From Enterococcus dispar ATCC 51266 (GTDB taxonomy: Bacteria; Bacillota; Bacilli; Lactobacillales; Enterococcaceae): a stretch of DNA of 64,000 bases. Numbering within the stretch: the stretch's first letter is position 1; each line of letters starts with the position of its first letter. This document shows, in pieces, positions 17,263 to 26,965 of the stretch. Where the stretch lies: NCBI RefSeq assembly GCF_000406945.1, contig NZ_KE136354.1:1022101-1086100 (forward strand), in the 5' to 3' direction. The notes under the pieces are model-generated. The model did no database searches and was not told where the DNA came from. It saw only the letters and a list, made by a program, of their open reading frames with translations. A program made the position numbers and the translations under genes.

Positions 17263-18636
17263 TTAGCGTCGGGGCTCGTCATCTTCAAATTCTTTACGAA
17301 AATGACGTCGTTCTTCTTCTGGTTCCACTTCAATTTCGGGATCACGGAAAATAACACGAATTTTTAAGACACGAGAACCTTCCATCTCCTCTGATATCAG
17401 CGTTAGATTATCAACTTCAAAGGAAAGTTTTTCACCTTGATCAGGAATGGTACCTAATGCTGTAATTAAGTAGCCCGCCATTGTATCGACATCACTCATA
17501 TGCAAGTCTGTGTCAAAAGCTTCATTAAATTCTTCAATCAACATTCGACCTTGAATAATATATTCGTGATCATTTATTTTTTCATAGAGTTTTTCAACTT
17601 CATCAGTTTCATCGTCAATTTCGCCTACGATTTCTTCTAAGAGATCTTCTAAGGTTACAACCCCTACCATTCCGCCATATTCATCTAACAGAATAGCCAT
17701 TTGATTGCGGGTCTTTTTCAATTCATATAGTAAATCATCAATGAAAACTGTTTCTGGTACAAATAACGGTTCTTGTAAAATTTGATGCATATCAATGTTT
17801 TCAAACCCAAATTGATAAGCAGCCTTTAACAGGTTTTTCGTATGCAAGACACCAATTACTTTATCTTTATCTTCATTATAAACTGGAATACGAGAATAAT
17901 TTTCGGACAAAACTTCATTAACGATATCACCAATTGGATCATTAATATCCACCATAAATGCATCTGTACGCGGCACCATCACCTCACGGGCCACTTTTGT
18001 ATCTAAAGAAAAAACGCCCTGTAACATTTCCAACTCGTCTTCTTCTAAGACACCTTCTGTTTCTAGCATATAGCGCATTTCATCGCGAGTCATTTTAGAA
18101 TCTTCATCGTCAAAATCCATTGGTGTAATCTTAGCCAACAAGCTGGTAGAAGCGGATAATAGCCAAACAAATGGTTTTGCGATGGTTCCAATGACACGTA
18201 TAACACCAGAAGTAAAGGTCGCCACTTCTTCTGATTTATTTAAGGCAATTCGTTTTGGGTAAAGTTCACCAAAAACAATAGAGACATAAGTCAAAATCGC
18301 TAAAACAATGATATTGGCAAGACTTTTAGCGGCAGATCCTCCACCTAAAACCGGGGCCAAGCGAGTGGATAATGCATCTGCTAAAGATGCCCCAGATAAA
18401 ATATTAACTAACGTAATTCCAACTTGAATCGTGGATAAAAAGTTAGTTGGGTTTTCCAATATTTTGAGTAATTTTTGCGACTTCACGTTGCCTTCTTCAG
18501 CTTTTTGTTCCACCCGGTTTTTGTTAATTGAAACAACAGCAATTTCCGATGCTGCCAAAAAGGCATTGATCAATGTTAAAACAATTAATAATAAAAACTG
18601 GGCGATCAGCGACTGACTCTCGGGGTCAGAATTCAT
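17263..18636 (-). CDS. CNNM/HlyC-CorC family membrane transporter
   Basis: This protein of 457 residues has three parts: an N-terminal DUF21 domain with four hydrophobic segments (about 10-30, 60-85, 100-125, 135-155), a CBS pair (about 215-335, with VPRTDAFMVDI and LLDEYGGMVGVVTLEDLLEEIVG) and a C-terminal CorC/HlyC domain. Proteins of this type export magnesium or other divalent cations; older annotations call them hemolysins. A highly acidic tail (EVEPEEERRHFRKEFEDDEPRR) ends the protein. AAGGAG precedes the ATG. No neighbour narrows the substrate. Confidence 0.88.
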   Translation of the reverse strand: MNSDPESQSLIAQFLLLIVLTLINAFLAASEIAVVSINKNRVEQKAEEGNVKSQKLLKILENPTNFLSTIQVGITLVNILSGASLADALSTRLAPVLGGGSAAKSLANIIVLAILTYVSIVFGELYPKRIALNKSEEVATFTSGVIRVIGTIAKPFVWLLSASTSLLAKITPMDFDDEDSKMTRDEMRYMLETEGVLEEDELEMLQGVFSLDTKVAREVMVPRTDAFMVDINDPIGDIVNEVLSENYSRIPVYNEDKDKVIGVLHTKNLLKAAYQFGFENIDMHQILQEPLFVPETVFIDDLLYELKKTRNQMAILLDEYGGMVGVVTLEDLLEEIVGEIDDETDEVEKLYEKINDHEYIIQGRMLIEEFNEAFDTDLHMSDVDTMAGYLITALGTIPDQGEKLSFEVDNLTLISEEMEGSRVLKIRVIFRDPEIEVEPEEERRHFRKEFEDDEPRR

Positions 18637-18672
18637 AATTTCTTTCTCTCCTTATATTTTCATGTTTAAATA

Positions 18673-18698
18673 GAAAAAAAGCGTGGCACCTGCCACGC
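18673..18698 (-). terminator. Terminator of the AI-2E family gene
   Basis: The hairpin GCGTGGCA-CC-TGCCACGC (18681-18698) has a T7 tract when read leftward (18680-18674). It is 45 bp past the stop of the transporter gene. Confidence 0.88.
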
Positions 18699-18742
18699 TA
18701 AAATCGTATCACAAAGGCAAATTCTTTGCAATAAAAACCCTA

Positions 18743-19876
18743 CTACTCTATTTTTGATGTCTCATTTTCTACTAATGTATCCTCATCTCGCTCTTTATCT
18801 TCTTTTATCAACTTCACAATAAAAGTAACTAAAACACGACACACGGCATAAAAAGGTACGCCTAAGAAAATTCCTAACAAGCCAGCAATATTTCCTGCAA
18901 CTAATAAGACTAAAATAATTGTCAAAGGATGGATAGCTAAAGTTTTACCAATTACATTTGGATAAATAATATTACCATCCAACTGTTGAACAATTAAAAC
19001 AACTACACAACATAGTAAAGCTTTTAAGGGCGAATCAAATACTGTTACTAACACTGCGGGCATTAACCCTAAATATGGCCCTAAATAAGGAATCAAATTT
19101 GTCACCCCAGCAATCACACCAAATAAAAAGGCGTAATCTACTCCAATAATCAAATAGCCGATAAAAGTAAATGTAGCAACGAAAACACATTCAATGGCTT
19201 GTCCACTAATATATTTAGACAATGTATAATTTAATTTACCTAATAAATCAACGATTTGTGCCCGTCGCTTAACAGGAAAGAAGCGCTCCACATTGGGGAC
19301 GAGACGATTGCCGTCTTTTAGCATATAAAACAAAATAAAAGGTGCAGTCACAATTATCATGGTAGCATTTGCTACTTGTCCTACGATTGAGCCGATGCTA
19401 TTTGACAGACTGCTTAAGAAGCGTTGGATAATTGTCCCGTAAGAAATGTCCAGCTTATCAAATTGCGCTTGCAAGTCAATTTGTTTAAAAAATGGGCTTC
19501 TTGCCATTTCTCTAATCCATTCTTCTACACTTGCGATAAAAGAAGGAATACTTTCTGCTAACGAAGTAATTTGACTTACAAGACTAGGAATGACACTGCC
19601 GATAATCAAGACCAAGGCGCCAATCAAAAGAATGAAAACAAGTACAATACCATAAATCCGTTTTAATTTGACTCTTTTTTCCAATAAGTTCACAATTGGG
19701 TTTAATAAATAATATAAAAATCCAGCAATTAAAACGGGGGCAAAAAGGGTAGAAAAAAAAGTACCTATGGGTTTAAAAATGAAATCAATTTTTGTGGAAA
19801 CAAAAATCAAAGTAGCTAAAATTAGTAGTTCTAGCGACCAAAACATGATTTTTGAATTCTTTAATTTTTCTAACAA
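18743..19876 (-). CDS. AI-2E family transporter (YtvI/TqsA-like)
   Basis: This polytopic membrane protein has about 377 residues and eight predicted segments, including the family motif region GVTNLIPYLGPYLG near residue 270 and the final pair of helices from about 320. I place the start at the TTG at 19876, because AAAGGAG lies 7 nt upstream; a longer frame to 19900 would put the Shine-Dalgarno sequence inside the gene. Family members export small molecules such as AI-2 or serve Na+/H+ exchange. The substrate is unknown here. The tail is charged (KEDKERDEDTLVENETSKIE). It is a single-gene unit with its own terminator. Confidence 0.85.
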   Translation of the reverse strand: MLEKLKNSKIMFWSLELLILATLIFVSTKIDFIFKPIGTFFSTLFAPVLIAGFLYYLLNPIVNLLEKRVKLKRIYGIVLVFILLIGALVLIIGSVIPSLVSQITSLAESIPSFIASVEEWIREMARSPFFKQIDLQAQFDKLDISYGTIIQRFLSSLSNSIGSIVGQVANATMIIVTAPFILFYMLKDGNRLVPNVERFFPVKRRAQIVDLLGKLNYTLSKYISGQAIECVFVATFTFIGYLIIGVDYAFLFGVIAGVTNLIPYLGPYLGLMPAVLVTVFDSPLKALLCCVVVLIVQQLDGNIIYPNVIGKTLAIHPLTIILVLLVAGNIAGLLGIFLGVPFYAVCRVLVTFIVKLIKEDKERDEDTLVENETSKIE

Positions 19877-20042
19877 GCTATCACTCCTTTGACTAAACAA
19901 AACAGTTTACAATTTTGTGATTCTGTTTTAATTTTAGTTGTTACTAATCTTATCAAAAAATAACTCTATTGCAAACTTAAAAGAGTATCATTTTCTGATT
20001 ATTTTGCACAAATCAAAAAAATAATGAAAGAAGGCGATTTTT

Positions 20043-20483
20043 TTGCGCATCCTCCAAACGCGAGACACAATGAGTGAGATTTATTTAGCAGCAGTAAAAA
20101 TTCGTAATCAAGTTTTTGTAAAAGAGCAAAACGTTCCCCTATCGATTGAAATCGATGGCAATGAAGCTTATGCCATTCATTTTGTGTTATATGATGACAA
20201 TAAAACACCCCTTGCAACAGTTCGGTTATTGCCTATTAATGATGAAATCGTAAAAGTACAACGAATGGCTGTATTAAAAGACTATCGGGGTAAAGGCTTA
20301 GGAAAAATATTGCTAAAAGGTGCAGAAGATTTCGCCAAAGAGCATGATTTTAAAGAAATTACTTTAGGAGCACAGTGGCAAGTTCGTAATTTTTATCAAG
20401 AAATGGGTTTTAAAGAGCAAGGAGACCCTTTTTATGAAGCTGGAATGAAACATATCACCATGACAAAATTGCTCACAAAATAA
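20043..20483 (+). CDS. GNAT family N-acetyltransferase (YjcF-like)
   Basis: This protein of 146 residues has the GNAT core: VQRMAVLKDYRGKGLGKILL (acetyl-CoA loop RGKGLG near residue 83) and the C-terminal NFYQEMGF strand. The length and the start VRNQVFVKEQNVP pattern resemble Bacillus YjcF and E. coli ElaA. The likely start is TTG at 20043, with AAGG 8 nt upstream; an ATG at 20024 is in a frame that stops quickly. The acceptor substrate is unknown. It is convergent with the amidase gene and shares a terminator with it. Confidence 0.82.
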   Translation: MRILQTRDTMSEIYLAAVKIRNQVFVKEQNVPLSIEIDGNEAYAIHFVLYDDNKTPLATVRLLPINDEIVKVQRMAVLKDYRGKGLGKILLKGAEDFAKEHDFKEITLGAQWQVRNFYQEMGFKEQGDPFYEAGMKHITMTKLLTK

Positions 20484-20499
20484 ACTCCCCAAAATAAAT

Positions 20500-20550
20500 A
20501 CCCAAAGAAATAGTGTCCTGCTACGAGGATAGCGCATTATTTCTTTGGGT
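20500..20550. terminator. Bidirectional terminator between the GNAT and amidase genes
   Basis: Outer arms of 13 bp (ACCCAAAGAAATA at 20500-20512 with its complement at 20538-20550) enclose a 25-nt region with a small inner stem TCCT/AGGA. It lies between convergent stops at 20483 and 20554. Confidence 0.7.
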
Positions 20551-20553
20551 AAA

Positions 20554-21531
20554 TTATTTAGTTAGACTCGCTACATATGCACGCACACCCTCAGCGATTC
20601 CTGATGCTACTTTATCTTGAAAATCAGTTTGTTTCATGATAACTAAGTCTTTATCACTATTTAAATAGCCTAACTCTAACAAAATACTAGGCCGATTGGA
20701 CTGACGCAAGACAAAGTAGTTGCCAACACGAATCCCATTATTATTTAAAGTGAGATTTTTAGCTAATGTACTGTTAAGAATTGTCGCTACAGTTCTGTCA
20801 TCTTGATAGTAGTAGTAAGTTGTTTGACCGTCCATCCCATTATCGTAATCATATTTATCGTAATGAATACTAATAAATAAATCTGCATTTTCTGCCATTG
20901 CTTTATCTGCAATGGTACTTAAGTCAAGATATTTATCTTGCGTGCGCGTATAAGCAACACTAACCCCTAGTTTTTCTAATGCTGATCCAACTTTTTTTAC
21001 CGTTTGAAGCGTCAATTCTTTTTCAATTAATGTACCATCATCACTTTCGGCACCAGTATCCATCCCGCCGTGTCCCGCATCCAATACTACTTTGAATTGT
21101 GCTAATGTAGGGTTTACTTTACGTGAGCTTGTGACGATCTTGGTATTTTCTTTTTTCAGCCAACCAATTTGGCCTTCGTTTGTATTAATCTGTATCCAAT
21201 CATCCTGACTTGCTAAATAGAGTCCCCACTCGCCACGATATAGTTTTACAACAGTTTCACTCTTTTCAGCCGGGGATTTTTTTAGGGAAACATAGTCATT
21301 AGCTGTTTGTGCTTCAGTACTGTATAGTGCCGGATCAACATAAACTTGAACTTTTTTTGAAGCGACGGTTAAAGGGTCTGGCTGCTCAATTTTCAAAAAC
21401 GAAGATTGCGCCGTTTTTTCTACTGGTTGTTTGATTGCATCACTTTTCGGCTCACTATGCCAAACCAACATGCCTATACCCGCTATACTGATTACTAAAA
21501 TCATGAAACCTAACTTGGTTTTTGTCTTCAT
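20554..21531 (-). CDS. N-acetylmuramoyl-L-alanine amidase with SH3 domain
   Basis: This 325-residue exported protein has an uncleaved or signal-type N-terminal segment (residues 7-24), a bacterial SH3 domain (about 75-135, LKKSPAEKSETVVKLYRGEWG) and an Amidase_3 catalytic domain (about 148-322). Zinc ligands are visible as DAGHGG (His near 153), E near 170 and the HYD of SIHYDKY; the catalytic Glu is in LLELGYLN. It cleaves the bond between muramic acid and the stem peptide in cell-wall turnover. The Shine-Dalgarno sequence is weak. No other wall gene adjoins it. Confidence 0.9.
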   Translation of the reverse strand: MKTKTKLGFMILVISIAGIGMLVWHSEPKSDAIKQPVEKTAQSSFLKIEQPDPLTVASKKVQVYVDPALYSTEAQTANDYVSLKKSPAEKSETVVKLYRGEWGLYLASQDDWIQINTNEGQIGWLKKENTKIVTSSRKVNPTLAQFKVVLDAGHGGMDTGAESDDGTLIEKELTLQTVKKVGSALEKLGVSVAYTRTQDKYLDLSTIADKAMAENADLFISIHYDKYDYDNGMDGQTTYYYYQDDRTVATILNSTLAKNLTLNNNGIRVGNYFVLRQSNRPSILLELGYLNSDKDLVIMKQTDFQDKVASGIAEGVRAYVASLTK

Positions 21532-21600
21532 CGAATGTCCAACCTGTATTTTAATTTGATATCTCTATTGTACCTTAAAATCCTTAAATGAACCTAAAAA

Positions 21601-21635
21601 GACTATCCCACAAAAATGCGGGATAGTCTTTTTAT
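21601..21635. terminator. Terminator after ntdP
   Basis: AAAGACTATCCC and GGGATAGTCTTT arms with a 10-nt loop are flanked by A and T runs. It overlaps the stop of the leftward gene ending at 21632 and precedes the amidase start. Confidence 0.85.
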
Positions 21636-22165
21636 TTTCGTGACAACTGCTTGTAGCGGTCATACCAAATATCGATATAGCCTTCAGAAAAAGGACCTTT
21701 ACCATTATTAATCCAATCCACTAATATTTTGACGTTTTCTTTTAAGATATAATCAACGTCTTGGGGATAATGCATGAGTTTACTGTGCTGCTCATATTCA
21801 TCCACGTCTAGTAGCCGCTTTTCACCGTCAGGAAAAACCTTGATATCAAGATCATAATCAATGTACTTCAAGGCCTCCTCATCTAATAAATAAGGTGAAG
21901 CTAGATTACAATAATAGGAGACACCTTTTTCACGAATCATGGCAATGACGTTAAACCAACACTTTTTATGAAAATAGACGATTGCGGGTTCTCTGGTTAC
22001 CCATCGTCTACCATCTGACTCCGTTACGAGTGTGTGGTCGTTTACGCCAATCATCGAATATTCACTGGTTTTTAAAACCATTGTATCTCGCCACGTACGG
22101 TGCAAATTGCCATCGTGTTTATAACTTTGAATCGTTACAAACTCGCCTTCTTTTGGAATTTGCAT
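21632..22165 (-). CDS. ntdP: Nucleoside tri-/diphosphate phosphatase (DUF402 family)
   Basis: This protein of 177 residues begins [25 protein letters not shown]. It carries the DUF402 pattern: [19 protein letters not shown], then YYCNLASPY and [14 protein letters not shown] with acidic metal ligands near residues 104-120. The length equals Bacillus YgaC and staphylococcal Ntdp, which hydrolyse nucleoside tri- and diphosphates. It is cytoplasmic. AAGGG lies upstream of the ATG. It is a single-gene unit. The biological role in the family is only partly known. Confidence 0.88.
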   Translation of the reverse strand: MQIPKEGEFVTIQSYKHDGNLHRTWRDTMVLKTSEYSMIGVNDHTLVTESDGRRWVTREPAIVYFHKKCWFNVIAMIREKGVSYYCNLASPYLLDEEALKYIDYDLDIKVFPDGEKRLLDVDEYEQHSKLMHYPQDVDYILKENVKILVDWINNGKGPFSEGYIDIWYDRYKQLSRK

Positions 22166-22269
22166 GCTATAACCCTTCCCTTTTAACCATGATGGTATGT
22201 TGGGTATGTTTTACACCGACATCGTAATTATTATAGCAATAAAAGTAAGCCTTGACTAGAAATGTTTAT

Positions 22270-23415
22270 TCACTGTTTCCTTTTTTCCAATAGTTCGACT
22301 AACTTTTGTTGCGGCTTGGGAAAAACATAGTGGTCAAATTCTTTAATCGCGACAAATTGACTTTTTGAGGGAAGTAAAAAATCGGCTTGCTTGACGCCAT
22401 AAAAAAGTAAAACGTGCCATTTTAGATGACTAAAAATGTGTTTTATTTCACCCAAGTGGCGCTTTTGCCAGACAACATCTTTCGACAATAACTCTGGTAG
22501 CGGAACATCTTCAGCTACAGAAAAAAGATCTAAAACATCAGCTTGTTTACCAAAATTTTTTTGAGCAAATTCAAAAGATTCACGACTAACCTCAATTAAT
22601 GGAAATGTCCACATTTTTGCCAACAATCCTTCATCTGCTCTTTGAGTTAAGAGGTATTCGCCATTGGCATTTGTAATGGCTGTTGCAAAGTAATAGACAT
22701 CTTTGGGTTTAGCCGCTTTTGTTTTAACAGGATATTTTTCTTGTTGGCCAGTTTGATAGGCAAAACAAAAGTTTTTTAAAGGACAGCTTTCACAGTCTGG
22801 GTTTTTAGGTGTACAAATTCCTGAACCTAAATCCATCAACGCTTGATTAAAATCTCCTGGTGCCGATAACGGTATTAGTCGGCGCAGTACTTGATCAAAA
22901 ATCTTACGACTAGCTGGTTTTGCAATGTCAGCGTCAATCCCATATAAACGACTCACTACGCGCATGGCATTCCCATCAATAGCAGGCTCCGCTTTTTGAA
23001 AAGCAATACTGGCAATTGCTCCGGCAGTGTAAGGGCCAATTCCTTTCAGTGAACCAATCGCTGCAATATCTGTAGGAAAGACACCGTCAAATTCTGTCAT
23101 GATTTGCTGGGCTGCTTTTTTTAAGTTGCGAGCACGGGAATAATACCCTAACCCTTCCCAGACTTTTAAAAGTTCTTGCTCATCACTTTGTGCAAGCGAC
23201 GCAATGGTAGGATATTTTGCGGTAAAGCGATAAAAATAATCAATAACTGTGTCCACTCGAGTTTGTTGCAACATAATTTCAGAAATCCAGATAAAATAGG
23301 GATCTTGGGTTTGTCGCCAAGGCAGGTTGCGCCGATTTTTTTGGTACCAATCGATAAAAATGGCTTGCAACTTTTTTATTTGTGCTTCATTTAAATACTC
23401 ATTCTGTCTGTTCAT
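22270..23415 (-). CDS. mutY: A/G-specific adenine glycosylase
   Basis: This 381-residue enzyme removes adenine paired with 8-oxoguanine. The N-terminal part has WRQTQDPYFIWISEIMLQQTRVDTV (catalytic Glu near residue 47), the helix-hairpin-helix LKGIGPYTAGAIASIAF and catalytic Asp in EPAIDGNAMRV. The iron-sulphur cluster cysteines are spaced C-x6-C-x2-C-x5-C (CTPKNPDCESCPLKNFC). A Nudix-like C-terminal domain (from about 240) reads the 8-oxoG strand. The gene overlaps recX by 17 bp, so the two DNA-repair genes form an operon. Confidence 0.95.
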   Translation of the reverse strand: MNRQNEYLNEAQIKKLQAIFIDWYQKNRRNLPWRQTQDPYFIWISEIMLQQTRVDTVIDYFYRFTAKYPTIASLAQSDEQELLKVWEGLGYYSRARNLKKAAQQIMTEFDGVFPTDIAAIGSLKGIGPYTAGAIASIAFQKAEPAIDGNAMRVVSRLYGIDADIAKPASRKIFDQVLRRLIPLSAPGDFNQALMDLGSGICTPKNPDCESCPLKNFCFAYQTGQQEKYPVKTKAAKPKDVYYFATAITNANGEYLLTQRADEGLLAKMWTFPLIEVSRESFEFAQKNFGKQADVLDLFSVAEDVPLPELLSKDVVWQKRHLGEIKHIFSHLKWHVLLFYGVKQADFLLPSKSQFVAIKEFDHYVFPKPQQKLVELLEKRKQ

Positions 23416-24187
23416 CGATAAATTGCTGAATCTCCTCTAATGAAAAGCCCTTTTGATAAAGACTTTGTTTAATTTTTTGATTACGAATCTGCGGTGCTTT
23501 ATTTTGATGACGTCGCCACAGTCTTTCGCCAGCTTTTTTTAAAGCTTCTTTTTCTGTTTCTTCATCTACTTCCAGTGACAGACTCTCTAGTACTGCACTT
23601 ACAATATCGCCATTAAATCCTTTTTGACGCAAAGCTAATTGCAATTTTTGCTTTGTTTCTTTAAAACTTTTATTATGAATTTTTTTGAGCACTTTTTGGG
23701 CAGTATGCGTTGCGACTTCAAACTGGGTCTTCTCATCATATAACCAAAGAGCATTTTCAATCACATCTGGGCTGAGTCCTTTTTGACGCAGTTGCTGTTT
23801 AATTACTCCCGGTCCTTTATCACTTAAGCGCATTTGCGTTCTGACATAACTTTCACCATAGATTTTATCATCTAAAACTGTTAAGTCTTTTAAGTGTGCG
23901 ATAATTTTTTCACGATCCAAACTGGGAATTTCACGTTCTCTTAAATAACTTCGTACTTCTTTTTCTGACCGAAGCTGATAACTAATATAATTTAGTGCCA
24001 ATTGAACGCCCACATCATAATGTGCGTTTTTATTGATTTCATTAATTGTTTTTTCGTCTAATTCCATTCCTTTTAGCAAGCGGAACTTAATCAATAGATC
24101 TTCAGAAACTCGTAACGTTTCACCATTAGATAAATCAACCTCATAAAAACCATGTTTTCCTTTTGCCACTCGTGCAACGGTAATCAT
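23399..24187 (-). CDS. recX: Recombination regulator RecX
   Basis: This protein of 262 residues consists of three-helix tandem repeats, visible as ALNYISYQLRSEKEVRSYL, VIKQQLRQKGL, LQLALRQKGFNGDIV and IKQSLYQKGFSLEEI. RecX binds RecA filaments and limits their activity. This is the long form usual in Firmicutes, with an N-terminal beta-rich extension (residues 1-60). AAAGGAGG lies 7 nt before the ATG. It is followed by mutY with an overlap; recA is not in the window. Confidence 0.92.
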   Translation of the reverse strand: MITVARVAKGKHGFYEVDLSNGETLRVSEDLLIKFRLLKGMELDEKTINEINKNAHYDVGVQLALNYISYQLRSEKEVRSYLREREIPSLDREKIIAHLKDLTVLDDKIYGESYVRTQMRLSDKGPGVIKQQLRQKGLSPDVIENALWLYDEKTQFEVATHTAQKVLKKIHNKSFKETKQKLQLALRQKGFNGDIVSAVLESLSLEVDEETEKEALKKAGERLWRRHQNKAPQIRNQKIKQSLYQKGFSLEEIQQFIDEQTE

Positions 24188-24389
24188 TTAGAACCCTCCT
24201 TTAGCAATTTATTTTAAAATAAATAAATGTAATACTACGCGAATATACGTTTGTAGTGTACCATAAAATCCCCTTTCTCCAAAGCTTTCGGGATTGTTTT
24301 GTTTCCTGAAATAGTATGTTAAGATAGCTACAGTAAAATAGAAAAAAGCGGAGATTTAATTTTTAATCACCGAAAACAAGGAGCCATTT

Positions 24390-25763
24390 ATGGAACAAGT
24401 TGTAAAACTGGGACAAAAAATTAACGTTACCATCAAACGTTTGGGTATTAATGGAGAAGGAATTGCTTATTTCAAACGCTTAATCATTTTTATTCCCAAA
24501 GCTTTACCAGGAGAAAAAGTTACTGCAAAAATTACCAACGTGACTGCAAAATTCGCCGAAGCCGAGATTCAGCAAATTATGAAAAAAAGTCCAGATCGAA
24601 TTACTGCCCCTTGTGTTTTTTATGATCGTTGCGGAGGTTGTCAGTTACAACACCTGGCTTATCCCAAACAACTGGATTTTAAGCGCGATTTATTGCAACA
24701 AGCTTTAACAAAGTTCAAACCGGCCGGGTATAAAAATTATAAACTAAAAGAAACAATCGGGATGGATAATCCTTGGCGTTATCGGAATAAAGCCCAATTT
24801 CAACTGCGTTATAATTCACAAAAACGAAAAGCTGAAGCTGGGCTTTATGAAACAGGCTCCCATAATTTAGTCGCAATTGATAATTGTATTGTCCAAGAGC
24901 CTGATACCCAAACTGTTATTAATACTGCTTTACAATTAGTTAATAAATATCAAATTCCAATTTACGACGAAAAGAAAAATAGTGGAATTTTAAAAACGTT
25001 AATGGTGCGAAAAGGTGTTCAAACAGGTGAAGTCCAGTTGGTATTTATTACCCATACGAATAAATTACCACAAAAAAATAGTTTGATTCGTGAATTAACC
25101 CAACGGCTCCCTTTTCTTGTTTCCATTATGCAAAATGTGCAAAGTAAAAAAACTTCGCTAGTTATGGGTGATAGTACGGAACTTTTATGGGGCAAAGAAA
25201 GTATTGCCGAATCTTTAGATGAGTTGAAATTTGATCTATCTGCCCGTGCATTTTTTCAATTAAATCCTTATCAAACCAAAATTTTGTATGATGAAGCCCG
25301 TAAAGCTTTAGCACTCTCCACACAAGAAACACTCGTAGATGCCTATTGCGGGGTCGGAACAATTGGTCTTTCCATGGCCAAAACTGCTAAAGAAGTACGG
25401 GGTATGGATACAATTAGTCAGGCAATTGCAGATGCTCAGCACAATGCTAAACGCCTGGGCGTTACAAATACCCATTACCAAACTGGAACTGCTGAAGAAT
25501 TATTACCACAGTGGTTAAAAGACGGTTTTCGACCAGATGCGATTGTAGTAGACCCGCCGCGAACCGGTTTAGATCAAAAATTATTACGAGCTTTGACGCA
25601 GCAGCCAGTCAAAAAGTTCGTTTATATTTCTTGTAATGTCTCCACACTTGCAAGAGATTTAGTTACTTTAGCTGACGTTTATAATATTCATTATTTACAA
25701 TCTGTGGATATGTTTCCTCAAACTGCCCGCTGTGAAGTAGTTGTAAAAATGACTAAAAAATAA
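24390..25763 (+). CDS. rlmD: 23S rRNA (uracil-C5)-methyltransferase, RlmD/RlmCD type
   Basis: This 457-residue enzyme methylates uracil C5 in 23S rRNA (U1939 type). It has an N-terminal TRAM domain (residues 8-66), the iron-sulphur cysteines in CVFYDRCGGCQLQHL (74-88) plus a later Cys, the SAM motif VDAYCGVGTIGLS near 315, DPPRTGLD near 390 and the catalytic Cys in YISCNVSTLARDL near 416. AAGGAG precedes the ATG by 7 nt. It is divergent from recX-mutY and monocistronic. Enterococci often carry two paralogues, so which site it modifies is not certain. Confidence 0.9.
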   Translation: MEQVVKLGQKINVTIKRLGINGEGIAYFKRLIIFIPKALPGEKVTAKITNVTAKFAEAEIQQIMKKSPDRITAPCVFYDRCGGCQLQHLAYPKQLDFKRDLLQQALTKFKPAGYKNYKLKETIGMDNPWRYRNKAQFQLRYNSQKRKAEAGLYETGSHNLVAIDNCIVQEPDTQTVINTALQLVNKYQIPIYDEKKNSGILKTLMVRKGVQTGEVQLVFITHTNKLPQKNSLIRELTQRLPFLVSIMQNVQSKKTSLVMGDSTELLWGKESIAESLDELKFDLSARAFFQLNPYQTKILYDEARKALALSTQETLVDAYCGVGTIGLSMAKTAKEVRGMDTISQAIADAQHNAKRLGVTNTHYQTGTAEELLPQWLKDGFRPDAIVVDPPRTGLDQKLLRALTQQPVKKFVYISCNVSTLARDLVTLADVYNIHYLQSVDMFPQTARCEVVVKMTKK

Positions 25764-25925
25764 AAACTTTTTATCCAATAGGCAAATCCGCTTCATTTGC
25801 AATCCAGATTAATAACTTCAAGTTATTTTAGTCGCAAAATTTTGATACCACAAAAATTGTATGCTTTTTAAGCTATAGAATATTGCTATGATTTTTTTGT
25901 TAAAAACTCTCTTAAACAGCAAAAC

Positions 25926-25957
25926 AAAAAGGCTACTGGAATGTTTTCCAGTAGCCT
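25926..25957 (-). terminator. Terminator of the lac operon
   Basis: Perfect 12-bp arms AGGCTACTGGAA (25930-25941) and its complement (25946-25957) enclose a 4-nt loop. Read leftward they are followed by TTTTTGTTTT. It lies 12 bp past the lacD stop. Confidence 0.92.
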
Positions 25958-25969
25958 GAGTTTTTCACA

Positions 25970-26941
25970 TTAGAATTTAACGGGTGTAGCTGTAGCTTGT
26001 AGTACTTCGTTTAGTTCTTCGATATTTTTGCGTCCTTGTGTACGCATCCATTCTTTAGCAGCTTCTTCTCCTCCTGTAATGAACGATTCCACCCCATTGG
26101 CCCAAGTTGCCCGACCACATAAGACACCATTGAAAGTTGAACCTGCCTCTTTGGCAAATTTCAATGTTTCTTGGAATAATTCTGCCGAAACACCGGCTGA
26201 TAAGAAGATAAATGGTAGATTCGTTGCTTCTGATTGTTCTTTGAAGTAAGCCATCGCTTCTTCTTTGGTATACGCCACTTCGCCTTTAGCGTAACCTTCC
26301 ACATAGTTCATATTAACTGGTACTTCCATTTTCAATACATCGACGCCATAACGTGGTTTAGAAAATTCTTTCATCATTTCAATAACTTTGTGCGGTTTTT
26401 TCACAGCATATTCTTTAGTGCTGGCGTCAGAATCATTGGCATCATAAGAAACGAGCTCTAAAAAGAATGGTAAATCTTCCGCCGCACATTCTGAACCGAT
26501 CCGTTCCATGAAAGCTTTCTTTTGGTCGTTAATTTCATCACTTTCATCCACATCGTAGTAAAGCAAGAATTTACAAGCGTCAGCCCCTGCTTCTTTAAGA
26601 CGTTTAACCGACCAGATAGACAAGATGTCAGGTAAGCGACCAGGTGTTGAAGCGTCATATCCTGTTTTTTCATAAGCTAATAATAACCCAGCATTTTCAG
26701 CTCTTACTTTAGCTGCCGGTAAACCATATTCTGGGTCAAGTAAGATAGAAGAAGCATATTGGGTTAATTCAGAGGAGACAATTTTTTTGAAATCTTCAAT
26801 TTGAACACCTTGCGCTTCTGTATCTTGGTACTTATTAATCATTTTCTTTAAAGCGCCCCGTTGATCGATGGCGAGTGCGGAAATCACACCATTTTTGTCA
26901 CTTAATTGTTTGATAAAGGCTTTTTTTGCTTCTGTTGTCAT
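25970..26941 (-). CDS. lacD: Tagatose 1,6-diphosphate aldolase
   Basis: This class I aldolase of 323 residues splits tagatose 1,6-bisphosphate into dihydroxyacetone phosphate and glyceraldehyde 3-phosphate, the last step of the tagatose-6-phosphate pathway. The start [33 protein letters not shown] and the Schiff-base region [12 protein letters not shown] (Lys near 205) match LacD. It ends the lacA-B-C-D block, 24 bp after lacC, with AGGAGG before its ATG. No PTS genes follow; a terminator does. Confidence 0.96.
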   Translation of the reverse strand: MTTEAKKAFIKQLSDKNGVISALAIDQRGALKKMINKYQDTEAQGVQIEDFKKIVSSELTQYASSILLDPEYGLPAAKVRAENAGLLLAYEKTGYDASTPGRLPDILSIWSVKRLKEAGADACKFLLYYDVDESDEINDQKKAFMERIGSECAAEDLPFFLELVSYDANDSDASTKEYAVKKPHKVIEMMKEFSKPRYGVDVLKMEVPVNMNYVEGYAKGEVAYTKEEAMAYFKEQSEATNLPFIFLSAGVSAELFQETLKFAKEAGSTFNGVLCGRATWANGVESFITGGEEAAKEWMRTQGRKNIEELNEVLQATATPVKF

Positions 26942-26965
26942 TTGTATATTCCTCCTAATATTTTT